From positions 7,357 through 71,356 of the forward strand of contig DATCYW010000022.1 of the NCBI GenBank assembly GCA_036526255.1: 64,000 nt of DNA, in the 5' to 3' direction. The DNA comes from Malonomonas sp036526255. Its GTDB lineage: Bacteria; Desulfobacterota; Desulfuromonadia; Desulfuromonadales; Geopsychrobacteraceae. The notes beneath the pieces are model-generated. The model saw nothing but the letters and a program-made list of their open reading frames with translations. It made no database searches and was not told the DNA's origin. The position numbers and the translations under genes are program-made. The number at the start of each line of letters is the position of its first letter. Positions within the stretch are counted from its first letter, which is position 1. Shown piece by piece: positions 31,750 through 40,688 of the stretch.

Positions 31750-32790
31750 GTGACCCAGAGTCTGCTCAGAACGACGCAGCTGGCGCCGTTGATTGAATTT
31801 CTCGCCGGGCGGATGAAAGTGGTCGGGCCGGTCCCCCTGGGCAACGGTCAATATAAATTCGCCGAGGTCAGTTCGCTGGCACAGCTGAGCCTCGACTCCA
31901 TCCCGACCATCCTGCCGCCGAAAAAATATTTCATTCCGCAGCACGAAACCCTGCTGCACTACGATGTCGCTAACGGACAACAGATGCAGGCGGTGGTCGA
32001 AGTCGAAGAGCTGCTGCTGTTCGGCGTCCGCACCTGTGATCTGGCTGGCATTCAGTGCCTCAACATGGTTTTTTCAGACCGCCCCAAGGACCTTCACTAC
32101 CTGCTCCGCAAGCAGCATATCGGCCTGATCGGCCTGGAGTGCAGCCGTTACTGCGACGCTTTCGCCAACTGCGCCATGCTTGGCACCCAGCTGCCGAAAG
32201 GCGGCTACGATCTGTTTCTCAGCCAGCTGAAAGATGGCTATTTTGTCGATATCAACACCGCAAAAGGGGAGCGGATCGTCGCGGAATCCGGCCTCTTCGA
32301 GCCAGTCACCGCCGCGGCGGAAAAACAGCTGCGGGCGCTGCGCAAAGCCAAACGACAGAGCTTCAAAAGTGAGCTGCCGATCCGCCCTCAGGAGATCCCC
32401 AGACTGTTCGACGACAGATTCGACAGCGACCTCTGGCAGCAACTTGGCGAAAAGTGCCTCTCCTGCGGCAACTGCACCAACGTCTGCCCGACCTGCTACT
32501 GCTTCGACGTGCGCGACGAACCGGAACTCGACCTAAGCAAAGGCCGCCGCATCCGGGTCTGGGATTCCTGCCAGCACGAAAGCTTCGCCAAGGTTGCCGG
32601 CGGAGAAAGCTTCCGCAAAGAGCGCGCCGCGCGCCAGCGCCACCGTTTCAACCGCAAGTACAGCTACCCGATGGCGCGCTACAAGCGACTGTTCTGTACC
32701 GGCTGCGGTCGCTGCAGCCGCAGCTGCATGGCTCAAATCGCCATAAAAGAGACGCTCGCGGCGCTGCTGGAAGAGCTGAGTCCGCAATGA
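31750..32790 (+). CDS. hydB: NiFe hydrogenase (group 3b) beta subunit, iron-sulfur
   Basis: A 346-residue protein of the sulfhydrogenase beta-subunit (HydB) type. FGVRTCDLAGIQCLN is family-typical, and two [4Fe-4S] motifs lie near the C-terminus: CLSCGNCTNVCPTCYC and CTGCGRCSRSC. It transfers electrons between the hydrogenase core and the flavin subunit. The start is GTG at 31750 with AGGAG eight bases upstream. The gene order beta, gamma, delta, alpha matches hydBGDA of Pyrococcus. It overlaps the gamma gene by four bases (ATGA). Confidence 0.9.
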   Translation: MTQSLLRTTQLAPLIEFLAGRMKVVGPVPLGNGQYKFAEVSSLAQLSLDSIPTILPPKKYFIPQHETLLHYDVANGQQMQAVVEVEELLLFGVRTCDLAGIQCLNMVFSDRPKDLHYLLRKQHIGLIGLECSRYCDAFANCAMLGTQLPKGGYDLFLSQLKDGYFVDINTAKGERIVAESGLFEPVTAAAEKQLRALRKAKRQSFKSELPIRPQEIPRLFDDRFDSDLWQQLGEKCLSCGNCTNVCPTCYCFDVRDEPELDLSKGRRIRVWDSCQHESFAKVAGGESFRKERAARQRHRFNRKYSYPMARYKRLFCTGCGRCSRSCMAQIAIKETLAALLEELSPQ

Positions 32791-33623
32791 AAACCATCGC
32801 CATCAACCATTCCAGCTACCAGATCAAGCGCGGCAGAATCACCAGCATCACGCAGCTGACCGCGCTGGAGAAGCTCTACCGGATTGTCCTGGCGGATGGC
32901 GAGCCTCTCGATCATGAGCCGGGGCAGTTTGTCGAGGTGTCACTGTTCGGCGCCGGCGAAGCGCCGATTTCTGTCTGCTCTTCACCGTCACAACTGGACG
33001 GCTTCGAGCTCTGCGTCCGTAAAACCGGCCGCCTGACCGAGGCGCTGCATCGGCTCAGACAGGGGGATGAGGTCGGCATCCGCGGCCCCTTCGGCGTCGG
33101 TTTTCCGCTGGTGCCGCTGATCGGCAACGACATCCTGCTGATCGCCGGCGGGCTGGGCCTGGCGCCCTTGCGCTCGCTGATCAACACCATCATCGACAAC
33201 CGCCGCGACTTTGGCAAAGTCGATATCCTGCTCGGCTGCCGTGATCCGGCCAGCATGCTGTTCGGCAGCGAGCTCAAATGCTGGGAGCAGCGGCTCGATC
33301 TCAACTTCTGCTGTTCAGTCGACCGGGCTGCGCCCGACTGGCAGGGGAACGTCGGCCTGATCACCAGCCTGATTCCGGGGGTCAACCTTGAGCCGAAGAG
33401 AACCTTCGCCGTCGCCTGCGGGCCGCCGGTGATGTACCGCTTCGTCGTCGCCGAACTGCTGAAAAAAGGCATCCCTGAGACGCAGATCTACCTGTCACTC
33501 GAACGACACATGAAATGCGGGGTCGGCAAGTGCGGTCACTGCCAGATTCATGACGTCTACTGCTGCAAGGACGGCCCGGTGTTCAACTACAGCCGGGTCA
33601 AGCGGATCAGAGGGGCGATCTGA
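32787..33623 (+). CDS. hydG: NiFe hydrogenase (group 3b) gamma subunit, FAD/NAD(P)-binding
   Basis: A 278-residue flavoprotein of the ferredoxin-NADP reductase / DHODB electron-transfer type. The FAD site is in EPGQFVEVSLFG and APISVCSSPS, the NAD(P) site in LLIAGGLGLAPLRSLI, and the C-terminal [2Fe-2S] motif in MKCGVGKCGHCQIHDVYCCKDGP. It exchanges electrons with NAD(P)(H). The true start is the ATG at 32787 overlapping the hydB stop; the same frame is open further upstream inside hydB but that part is not coding. It overlaps the delta gene by one base. Confidence 0.9.
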   Translation: MKTIAINHSSYQIKRGRITSITQLTALEKLYRIVLADGEPLDHEPGQFVEVSLFGAGEAPISVCSSPSQLDGFELCVRKTGRLTEALHRLRQGDEVGIRGPFGVGFPLVPLIGNDILLIAGGLGLAPLRSLINTIIDNRRDFGKVDILLGCRDPASMLFGSELKCWEQRLDLNFCCSVDRAAPDWQGNVGLITSLIPGVNLEPKRTFAVACGPPVMYRFVVAELLKKGIPETQIYLSLERHMKCGVGKCGHCQIHDVYCCKDGPVFNYSRVKRIRGAI

Positions 33624-34369
33624 TGACGAAGCCGAAGATCGCGTTTTTCGATCTCGCCAGCTGCGAGGGCTGCCAACTGCAGCTGACCAATCTGGGCGAG
33701 GAGCTGCTCGACCTGCTCACACAGGTTGAGCTGGTCGAATGTCGGGAGCTGATGTCGGAGCGCTGGATCGGCCGTTATGACCTGGCATTTGTTGAAGGGA
33801 GCCTGGTCAATGAAGAGTCGGTTCAGCGCCTGCGTGACATCCGCCAGCGTAGCGACCTGCTGATCGCTTACGGCAGCTGCGCGACCATCGGCGGCGTCAA
33901 CGGCATGAAGAACCGCCGGCCGCTGCGGCAGGCGCAGCGGCAAGTCTATGGCGACCGCGCCGACGGGTTTCCGACGACCGCGACCCGCGCCCTGCACCAG
34001 CTGGTGAAAGTCGACTATTTCATCCACGGCTGCCCGATCTACCCGGCCGAATTCGTCGCGGTGTTCAAGTCGGCCCTGGCCGGGCTCCCCTATCAGGTGC
34101 CCGATTACGCCGTCTGCGTCGAGTGCAAGCTGAACGAAAACATCTGCCTCTACGATCTGGGGGTGACCTGCCTCGGGCCGGTGACCCGCGCCGGCTGCAA
34201 CTCCTGGTGCGTCAACAATAACAATCTCTGCTACGGCTGCCGGGGGCTGGTCAGCAATCCGAACCTGGCGGGCGCGGCCGAGGTGCTGCGCCGCTACAAC
34301 CTTGATGCGAACATGATCGCCAAGCGGATGCAGATGTACAACGCCGCGCTGGGAACTTGCGATGACTAG
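33623..34369 (+). CDS. hydD: NiFe hydrogenase (group 3b) delta (small) subunit
   Basis: A 248-residue small subunit related to the NADH dehydrogenase 20-kDa subunit. The proximal cluster ligands include Cys14 and Cys17 (LASCEGCQLQL), a cysteine in YGSCATIGGVNG and one in HGCPIYPAEF; further cysteines near the C-terminus (VCVECKLNENICLY, GVTCLGPVTRAGC, LCYGCRG) can bind two more [4Fe-4S] clusters, as in group 3 hydrogenases. It carries electrons from the NiFe site to the beta subunit. It overlaps the alpha-subunit gene by eight bases. Confidence 0.9.
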   Translation: MTKPKIAFFDLASCEGCQLQLTNLGEELLDLLTQVELVECRELMSERWIGRYDLAFVEGSLVNEESVQRLRDIRQRSDLLIAYGSCATIGGVNGMKNRRPLRQAQRQVYGDRADGFPTTATRALHQLVKVDYFIHGCPIYPAEFVAVFKSALAGLPYQVPDYAVCVECKLNENICLYDLGVTCLGPVTRAGCNSWCVNNNNLCYGCRGLVSNPNLAGAAEVLRRYNLDANMIAKRMQMYNAALGTCDD

Positions 34370-35687
34370 AGACGTTTCGCTGAACATGGAGTTTCTGACC
34401 CGGGTCGAGGGGCACGGTCATATCGTCATTGATGTGATAAATAGTCGGCTGCAAAAAGCTGAACTGCAGATCGTTGAGGCGCCCCGTTTTTTCGAAGCGA
34501 TGCTGGTCGGCCGCTCGATTTTCGAGGCCCAGCACATCAGCTCGCGGATCTGCGGCATCTGCGCCTGTGGTCACAGCCTGGCCTCGATCCAGGCCGCTGA
34601 AGACGCTATCGGCTTCACCCCGAGCGAACAGACGCTGCTGCTGCGCGAACTGTTGCTGCTGGTGGAGAATCTCGACAGCCACTTGCTGCACATCTATCTG
34701 CTTGCCGCTCCCGATCTGCTCGGCGCGCAGAGCTTTATCGGCCTGCTCAAAAGCCATGAAACCGACGTCCGCCGTGCGCTGCGGATGAAGAAGGCCTGCA
34801 ATGCGGTCTGCGACATCCTGGTCGGCCGCCATGTCCACCCGATCTCCTGCGTGATCGGCGGCTTCACTAAGCTCCCCGACCAGGCGCAGCTGCAAGCGAT
34901 GCGCGAACTGTTGCTACAGATCCGCGCGGAGCTGCCGGCAACCGTCGACCTGATCGCTCCGCTGTGCTTTCCGGATTTCTACCGCGAAACTGAGTATGTC
35001 GCGCTGGTCAGCGACCGCGACGAATATCCGCTGTTAAGCGGCGAGATCGGCTCGAGCGACGGGGTGCGACGGAAAAAAGCCGACTACCGCTCGGTGACCA
35101 ATGAATTTCTGGTAGCACACTCCACGGCTAAACACGCCAGACTCAGCCGCAGCTCCTACGCCGTTGGCGCGCTGGCCCGTTTCAACCTCAACGCCGACAG
35201 CCTGCAACCTGCGGCAAAGGCTGTCGCCGCGCAGCTCGGCCTGACTGCGCAGTGCCATAATCCCTATCTGAACAGCGCGGCCCAACTGGTCGAGTGCGTT
35301 CATTGCAGCGAAATGGCGCTGCGCATTGTCGAGCAGTTGCTGGCCGACGGGGTCGATCAGAACGAAGCGCTGATCGTCGGCGTCAATGAAAACCAGCGCA
35401 TCAGGGTGCAGGCCGGCAGTGGCGTCGGGGCGGTGGAAGTTCCCCGTGGTCTGCTTTTTCACCAGTATCAGGTCGATGAGGCGGGGATGATCCTGCAGGC
35501 GAACTGTGTGATACCGACCGGACAGAACCTGCAGAATATCGAAGAGGACATGCACAAGCTGGTGCCGGAAATTCTTGACCGCAGCGACACCGAAATCCGC
35601 CAGCGCCTGGAGATGCTGGTGCGCGCCTACGACCCCTGCATCTCCTGCTCGACCCATCTGCTGAAAATCGATTTTGTCGGCCGCTGA
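34362..35687 (+). CDS. hydA: NiFe hydrogenase (group 3b) alpha (catalytic) subunit
   Basis: A 441-residue large subunit. The four NiFe-binding cysteines are Cys64 and Cys67 in RICGICACGH and Cys426 and Cys429 in DPCISCSTH. Nine residues follow His432, a C-terminal extension of the kind removed by a maturation protease. The enzyme reversibly oxidises hydrogen and, with the gamma subunit, couples to NADP(H); group 3b enzymes can also reduce elemental sulfur. No maturation (hyp) genes or protease gene lie within the window. A stem-loop follows the stop codon. Confidence 0.92.
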   Translation: MTRDVSLNMEFLTRVEGHGHIVIDVINSRLQKAELQIVEAPRFFEAMLVGRSIFEAQHISSRICGICACGHSLASIQAAEDAIGFTPSEQTLLLRELLLLVENLDSHLLHIYLLAAPDLLGAQSFIGLLKSHETDVRRALRMKKACNAVCDILVGRHVHPISCVIGGFTKLPDQAQLQAMRELLLQIRAELPATVDLIAPLCFPDFYRETEYVALVSDRDEYPLLSGEIGSSDGVRRKKADYRSVTNEFLVAHSTAKHARLSRSSYAVGALARFNLNADSLQPAAKAVAAQLGLTAQCHNPYLNSAAQLVECVHCSEMALRIVEQLLADGVDQNEALIVGVNENQRIRVQAGSGVGAVEVPRGLLFHQYQVDEAGMILQANCVIPTGQNLQNIEEDMHKLVPEILDRSDTEIRQRLEMLVRAYDPCISCSTHLLKIDFVGR

Positions 35688-35690
35688 AAA

Positions 35691-35720
35691 ACAGAGGGCT
35701 GGCTTGCGCCAACCCTCTGT
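35691..35720 (-). terminator. Terminator between convergent hydA and tctA
   Basis: Stem ACAGAGGG(C)TGGC with its complement closes a four-base loop that reads GCAA (a GNRA tetraloop) on the minus strand, followed there by TTTTT. It fits best as the terminator of the TctCBA operon; on the plus strand it lacks a T-run but may still help to end the hydrogenase transcript. Confidence 0.82.
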
Positions 35721-35757
35721 GCTGCTGTTGTGCGTAACAATAAACCTGCCCGGACAA

Positions 35758-37269
35758 TCAGTGCTGTTCGCTGTCGTTGATCTCGCGGGCCCTGCGCAGT
35801 ATGCGCAGGAACGGAAACAGCGCCGACAAGGCGACCAACCCCCAGAGCACCATGACCAGCGGCGAGGAGAACAGAACCGTCCAGTCGCCGTTGGACAGCG
35901 ATAGCGCGCGCCGCAGACTGACCTCCATCATCGGCCCGAGCACAATCGCCAGGATGACCGGGGCCAGCGGAAATTCCAGCTTGCGCATCATATAACCGAG
36001 CAGACCGAAACCGGACATCAGCATCAGGTCGGTGACCGAACTGCTTGCCGCGTAGATGGCGCCATAGCTGATCATGGCGACCATCGGCACCAGAATATAG
36101 CGGGGCACCAGCAGCACCTTGACGAACAGGCCGACCAGCGGCAGGTTCAAAATCAGCAGCATGACGTTGCCAATGTACATCGAAGCGACCAGCGTCCAGA
36201 ACAGATCGCCGTGCTGCTGTATAAACAAAGGGCCGGGGTTCAGGTTGAGTGCCAGCAAGGCACCGAGGATAACGGCCGTGGTGCCGCTACCCGGCACCCC
36301 GAGGGTCAGCATCGGGATCAGCGCACCTGAAACGGCGGCATTGTTGGCGGATTCCGGCGCCGCCACACCACGGATATCGCCGGTACCAAAGGTGTTGTGC
36401 TTGTCGACCAGGCGCTGTTCGGTGGCATAGGCGATAAAACTGGCGATGGTCGCGCCGGCGCCGGGCAGCACCCCGATCATGAAGCCGCTAACGGCAGAAC
36501 GGATAATCCCCCACCAGCAGGAGGTGAATTCCTTGAGGTTGACCATCACCCGGCCCAGCTTGGTGTTGACTTCACCAACCGTCTGCGTCTGTTCGATCAA
36601 CAGGAAAACTTCCGAGATGGCGAACAGGCCGATGGTGACCACGGCAAAATCGAGGCCGTCGTAGAACGCCAGATGGCCGAAGGTGTAACGGGGGATCCCG
36701 GTGCCCTGGTCAATGCCGATGCAGGCCAGCATCAGCCCGATGCCGGTCGCGATCAAGCCCTTGACGAACTGCTTGCCCGACAGCGCCGAAAGCATGGTGA
36801 AGGTGAACAGGATCAGCACAAAGTATTCGGCCGGCCCGAAACGGATCGCCCAGGTGGCCAGCAGCGGTGACAGCAACATCAGTCCGACCACCGACAGGGT
36901 TCCGCCGACAAACGAAGCGATCGCCGAAATCGCCAGGGCCGGCCCGGCCCGGCCGGCTTTGGCCATTGGATGACCGTCCAGGGCGGTGGCCACCGACGAA
37001 GGGGTTCCCGGCACATTCAGCAGAATGGTGCTGATCGAATTACCATACTGCGAACCATAATAGATTCCGGCAAACAGGATCAGCATCGCAGTCGGGTCGA
37101 TCCCCAGCGCAAAGGTGATGGGAATCAGGATGGCGATGCCATTGATCGGTCCGATGCCGGGCAGCATGCCGATAATCGTTCCGGCCGTCACGCCGACAAA
37201 GGCGACCAGCAGGTTGGTCGGGGTCAGCGCGGCGGAAAATCCCTGCATTAACGACTGAAAAACATCCAT
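35758..37269 (-). CDS. tctA: Tripartite tricarboxylate transporter large membrane subunit
   Basis: A 503-residue TctA-family protein with about 11-12 membrane helices. MLPGIGPINGIAILIPITF, the duplicated GVLPGAGATIASFIAY and LGVPGSGTTAVILGALL are hallmark segments. It is the transport channel for a tricarboxylate or similar organic acid taken up with the help of the TctC binding protein. Its ATG lies directly against the stop codon of tctB (37270/37269), so translation is probably coupled. Confidence 0.92.
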   Translation of the reverse strand: MDVFQSLMQGFSAALTPTNLLVAFVGVTAGTIIGMLPGIGPINGIAILIPITFALGIDPTAMLILFAGIYYGSQYGNSISTILLNVPGTPSSVATALDGHPMAKAGRAGPALAISAIASFVGGTLSVVGLMLLSPLLATWAIRFGPAEYFVLILFTFTMLSALSGKQFVKGLIATGIGLMLACIGIDQGTGIPRYTFGHLAFYDGLDFAVVTIGLFAISEVFLLIEQTQTVGEVNTKLGRVMVNLKEFTSCWWGIIRSAVSGFMIGVLPGAGATIASFIAYATEQRLVDKHNTFGTGDIRGVAAPESANNAAVSGALIPMLTLGVPGSGTTAVILGALLALNLNPGPLFIQQHGDLFWTLVASMYIGNVMLLILNLPLVGLFVKVLLVPRYILVPMVAMISYGAIYAASSSVTDLMLMSGFGLLGYMMRKLEFPLAPVILAIVLGPMMEVSLRRALSLSNGDWTVLFSSPLVMVLWGLVALSALFPFLRILRRAREINDSEQH

Positions 37270-37710
37270 TCAGAAGATCCTCTCAAACAGCTGGCCGACC
37301 GGCAGATACATGTCCAGAACCCAGACAAACAGCGCATAAAGGGTCAGGGATGCGAGCACGCCGACCAGCACCGTCTTCCACAGCCGGGCCCGGTACAGGG
37401 TTCCATAAACAATAAAGATGCCGGTGGTCGCAACGAAGAAACCGAGAAAATTGATCACCAGCCCGTAAACGACCAGCGCCGCAAGGGCGATAAAGACAAC
37501 CCGCCAGGCCTGCCGGCTCGGCCAGGCTTTTGCGGCGTTCTTTTCAAAAAACAGGATTGCGGCCAGCGGCACCATGCACAGTGCCACCGTCAGCGGAAAG
37601 GCTCTGGCGCCGAGCACATCGGTAAAGCCCTCCGGTACATACGTCCAGGCCTGGATACCGAAGGCCGCGGAGAGAATCAGTAAAAAAACAGCAACAATAC
37701 GCTCGCTCAT
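37270..37710 (-). CDS. tctB: Tripartite tricarboxylate transporter small membrane subunit
   Basis: A 146-residue TctB-family protein with four membrane helices (about residues 5-20, 35-52, 75-105 and 115-135). The early LGARAFPLTVALCMVPLA segment is typical of the family. It forms the membrane complex with TctA. It is separated from tctC by 81 bases that contain a terminator-like stem-loop, so it may be expressed less than the binding protein. Confidence 0.85.
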   Translation of the reverse strand: MSERIVAVFLLILSAAFGIQAWTYVPEGFTDVLGARAFPLTVALCMVPLAAILFFEKNAAKAWPSRQAWRVVFIALAALVVYGLVINFLGFFVATTGIFIVYGTLYRARLWKTVLVGVLASLTLYALFVWVLDMYLPVGQLFERIF

Positions 37711-37734
37711 TACGATGTCTTTCTTCGAAAAAAA

Positions 37735-37773
37735 GGATTGCCGAAACCCCCAGATTGCGGGATTCCGGCAACC
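37735..37773 (-). terminator. Intercistronic terminator/attenuator between tctC and tctB
   Basis: On the minus strand GGTTGCCG pairs with CGGCAATCC (one bulged base), an inner CCC/GGG pairing is possible, and the stem is followed by seven T (A-run 37728-37734 on the plus strand). It lies 19 bases after the tctC stop and before the tctB start, so it should reduce tctBA expression relative to tctC. Confidence 0.75.
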
Positions 37774-37791
37774 TCCGGCATGATCAAAGCA

Positions 37792-38769
37792 TTACTTGTT
37801 GACTTCCATCCGCGCAAAGATCTTCTTCAGCGATTCGACCTGATTGCGCACGAAGCTATCCATCTCGGCGCCGCTGCGTGAAAACTCCGCCAGGCCGTTC
37901 TGCTCGCGCAGCAGCTTGAACTGCTCGGAAGCGACCAGCTTCTTCATCGCATCGCCCCAATAGGCATACTCTTCATCGCTGATATCCTTGGCCAGATAAA
38001 ATCCCCGCCAGTTGGCGCCGATCACATCATAGCCCTGCTCTTTTGCGGTCGGCATATTGGCGAGTGCCCCTGCAAGCCGCGCATCGCCGAGAACAGCGAG
38101 CACTTTCAGGGTGCCAGCTTCCAGCTGGGTCATGGTTTCACTGACGTCGCCGGTAAAGACATCAGCCCGGCCGCCGAGGATTTCGATAATCGCCGGGCCA
38201 CCACTGCTGAAGCTGGTGTAGCGCAGGTTTTTCAGATTCTCAATACCGGCCGAATCAGCCAGCAACAGCACCTTGAGGTGATCCCAGCCGCCGACGGCAG
38301 AACCGCCGACAAAGCTGACACTGGCAGGGTCTGACTTCAGCGCCGACATCAGCTCTTCAAGTGTCTGAAAACGGCTGCTCGGCGCAACCGCGATGACTCC
38401 GTAATCAGCACCCAGCGCTGCCACCCAACGGACATCATCGACATCAAAGCCGGTATATTTTCCTTGCGCCAATCGGGTCGCCGTCGCGGTTGAGGCAGCA
38501 ACCAGCAGGTTGGCGTTGCCCTTCTGCTGACCGACCACATGCGCATAGGCAACCCCGCCACCGGCGCCAGGCATGTTCTGGGTGCGAATCCGCCCCTTGA
38601 CCAGGTTTAGATCGGACAGAATCGGCGCCATGTTGCGGCAGGTGAAATCCCAGCCGCCACCGGGATCGGACGGCGCGATACAGAGGACCTTGTTCGGCTC
38701 AAAAGCGCTGGCAGCCTGTGCAACCAACAACAAACCACAGAGGACCGTGAACATTTTTAGCAATTTCAT
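37792..38769 (-). CDS. tctC: Tripartite tricarboxylate transporter substrate-binding protein
   Basis: A 325-residue periplasmic TctC-type (Bug family) protein. The signal peptide covers about residues 1-22 (GLLLVAQAASA). CIAPSDPGGGWDFTCRN is the ligand-loop motif; NMPGAGGGVAYAHV and VGGSAVGGWDHL are typical Bug segments. The ligand is probably a carboxylate such as citrate, but this cannot be fixed from sequence. It is the first gene of tctCBA and is divergent from a CitA/DcuS-type sensor kinase with its regulator, which suggests induction by the substrate. Confidence 0.9.
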   Translation of the reverse strand: MKLLKMFTVLCGLLLVAQAASAFEPNKVLCIAPSDPGGGWDFTCRNMAPILSDLNLVKGRIRTQNMPGAGGGVAYAHVVGQQKGNANLLVAASTATATRLAQGKYTGFDVDDVRWVAALGADYGVIAVAPSSRFQTLEELMSALKSDPASVSFVGGSAVGGWDHLKVLLLADSAGIENLKNLRYTSFSSGGPAIIEILGGRADVFTGDVSETMTQLEAGTLKVLAVLGDARLAGALANMPTAKEQGYDVIGANWRGFYLAKDISDEEYAYWGDAMKKLVASEQFKLLREQNGLAEFSRSGAEMDSFVRNQVESLKKIFARMEVNK

Positions 38770-39065
38770 GAGACAGCTCCTTTCATCATTGGATGAAAAT
38801 ATAGGGGTCGATCAGCCAACCGCAGCTCGACCGGACAAACCATGTTCTACCCTTTAAGTTGTTTCTCACTCTAATCCGCGATAAAAACACTGTATACAAT
38901 TGCTCCATATTGATTTTATGCCACATTAAATTCATTCTGTTCATACTGTTCACCGGCGACTGGTGGTAGATTCCAGGACAAAGAATACCAAGTTCTGATG
39001 TGATTTGAGTTATGACCATCAGTTTGGAGCTGCTTATTTCACTGGACCACGGGCTGCGGAAAACT

Positions 39066-40688
39066 ATGATGAAATCCTTGAGCGATCCGCAAAAAACCAG
39101 ATTTTCGCTGAACCTCCAGACCCGGATGATTCTGCTGGTCTGCCTGCTGGCGCTGCTGTTGACTCTGGTTGCCGGGGGGATGTACACGCTGATGATCGGC
39201 GAAGTGCTGGAAGAACAGATCGGCAAACGCGCGCTGCAGGTCTCCAGAACCGTCGCCCAGATCCCCCTGGTTAAAGAGCAGATCGTCAAACCGCACCCAG
39301 AAGGGAAGCTGCAGCAGCTGGCCGAACAGATCCGTCGCGAAACCGGCGCCGAATTCATCGTCATCGGCAATCGCGACAGCATCCGGTTTTCTCACCCGCG
39401 CCCGGATCGCATCGGCGAGCCGATGGTTGGCGGTGACAACGCCCCGGCGCTGGAGCGCGGCGAATTCTATGTCTCGCGGGCGGTCGGCACCCTGGGCCCG
39501 TCGATTCGCGGCAAGGCGCCGATCTTTGCGACCGATGGAGCAATCATCGGCATCGTCTCGGTGGGTTATCTGATGGATGAGGTCGAAACCATTGTCCAGT
39601 CGCATCAGTCCAGAGTCGGGGTGCTGGTCGCGATCCTGCTGCTGCTGGGGATTTTCGGCGCCATCAGCATCTCGACCCGCTTCAAGAAGGCGATCTTCGG
39701 CCTGGAGCCGGAACAGATCGCCCGCCTGTTCACCGAGCGGGCGACCATTATCGAATCGATCCGTGAAGGGATTGTTGCCATCGACCGCGATGCCAAAGTG
39801 ACCGTCATCAACCGGCAGGCGCTGGAGATTCTCGGCAAACAGAATGAACAGCAGGTGCTCGACCGACCGATCCGTGAAGTCCTGCCGGGGGCGAAGCTGA
39901 GCCGGATTCTGACCGGGGGCGAGCAGCGGGTCGATCAGGAACTGGAGGTCAACGACACGCCGATGATCATCAATACCGTGCCGATGCTCGAACGCGGTCA
40001 GATTATTGGTGCGGTTGCCAGTTTCCGCCGCAAAGACGAGCTGGATATTCTCGCCCGGCAGCTGTCGCAGGTGAAGGAATACTCCGAGATGCTGCGCGCC
40101 CAGACCCATGAGTATTCGAACAAGCTACACACCATCGCCGGGCTGCTGCAGATCGATCACCAGAAAGAAGCACTCGAACTGATCGGCCGCGAAACCGCCG
40201 GCTATCAGGGGCTGATCGGCTTTCTCGCCAAGGCAGTCCCCTTTCCGGTACTGGCGGCCTTTATCCTTGGCAAATACAACCACGCGCAGGAGCTGCGGAT
40301 CAATTTTGCCATCGATCCGGACAGCCAGCTGACCGACGTTCCGCCCGAACTCAGCCGCGAGAAACTGGTCACCATCCTCGGCAACCTGCTCGACAACGCC
40401 TTCGATGCGGCCCTTCAGGGGAACCGAGAAGCAACCGTCCGGCTGTCGATGACCGACGTCGGCAACGATCTGGTGTTCGAGATTGAAGACTCAGGCGGCG
40501 GCATCAGCCCGGAACAGGAAGAAAAGATCTTCGCTCGTGGCTACACCACCAAGCAGAAGGATCGCGGCCAGGGGCTGTACCTGGTCAATCAGGCGCTGAC
40601 CGCCCTCGGCGGCCAGATCACTTTGGCGGACAGCGACCTGGGCGGCGCGCTGTTCAGCGTCTTTATTCCAAAACGGAGAAGAGCATGA
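39066..40688 (+). CDS. CitA/DcuS-type sensor histidine kinase
   Basis: A sensor kinase of about 540 residues. Two membrane helices (about 17-40 and 180-202) bracket a periplasmic sensing domain with DSIRFSHPRPDRIGEPMVGGD, the PAS-like carboxylate-binding pattern of CitA/DcuS. A cytoplasmic PAS domain follows (IESIREGIVAIDRDAKVTVIN), then the H-box RAQTHEYSNKLHTIAGLLQ, and the ATPase domain with LLDNAFDAAL and RGYTTKQKDRGQGLYL. ATG 39066 reads MMKSLSD; an in-frame ATG at 39012 would add 18 residues and neither has a clear ribosome site. It overlaps the regulator gene by four bases and is divergent from tctCBA. Confidence 0.88.
   Translation: MMKSLSDPQKTRFSLNLQTRMILLVCLLALLLTLVAGGMYTLMIGEVLEEQIGKRALQVSRTVAQIPLVKEQIVKPHPEGKLQQLAEQIRRETGAEFIVIGNRDSIRFSHPRPDRIGEPMVGGDNAPALERGEFYVSRAVGTLGPSIRGKAPIFATDGAIIGIVSVGYLMDEVETIVQSHQSRVGVLVAILLLLGIFGAISISTRFKKAIFGLEPEQIARLFTERATIIESIREGIVAIDRDAKVTVINRQALEILGKQNEQQVLDRPIREVLPGAKLSRILTGGEQRVDQELEVNDTPMIINTVPMLERGQIIGAVASFRRKDELDILARQLSQVKEYSEMLRAQTHEYSNKLHTIAGLLQIDHQKEALELIGRETAGYQGLIGFLAKAVPFPVLAAFILGKYNHAQELRINFAIDPDSQLTDVPPELSREKLVTILGNLLDNAFDAALQGNREATVRLSMTDVGNDLVFEIEDSGGGISPEQEEKIFARGYTTKQKDRGQGLYLVNQALTALGGQITLADSDLGGALFSVFIPKRRRA

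Noticed and set aside
32454..32786. N-terminal extension of the hydrogenase gamma subunit
   Set aside because: The added residues are an out-of-frame reading of the beta-subunit gene; the ATG at 32787 with a four-base overlap gives a normal protein.
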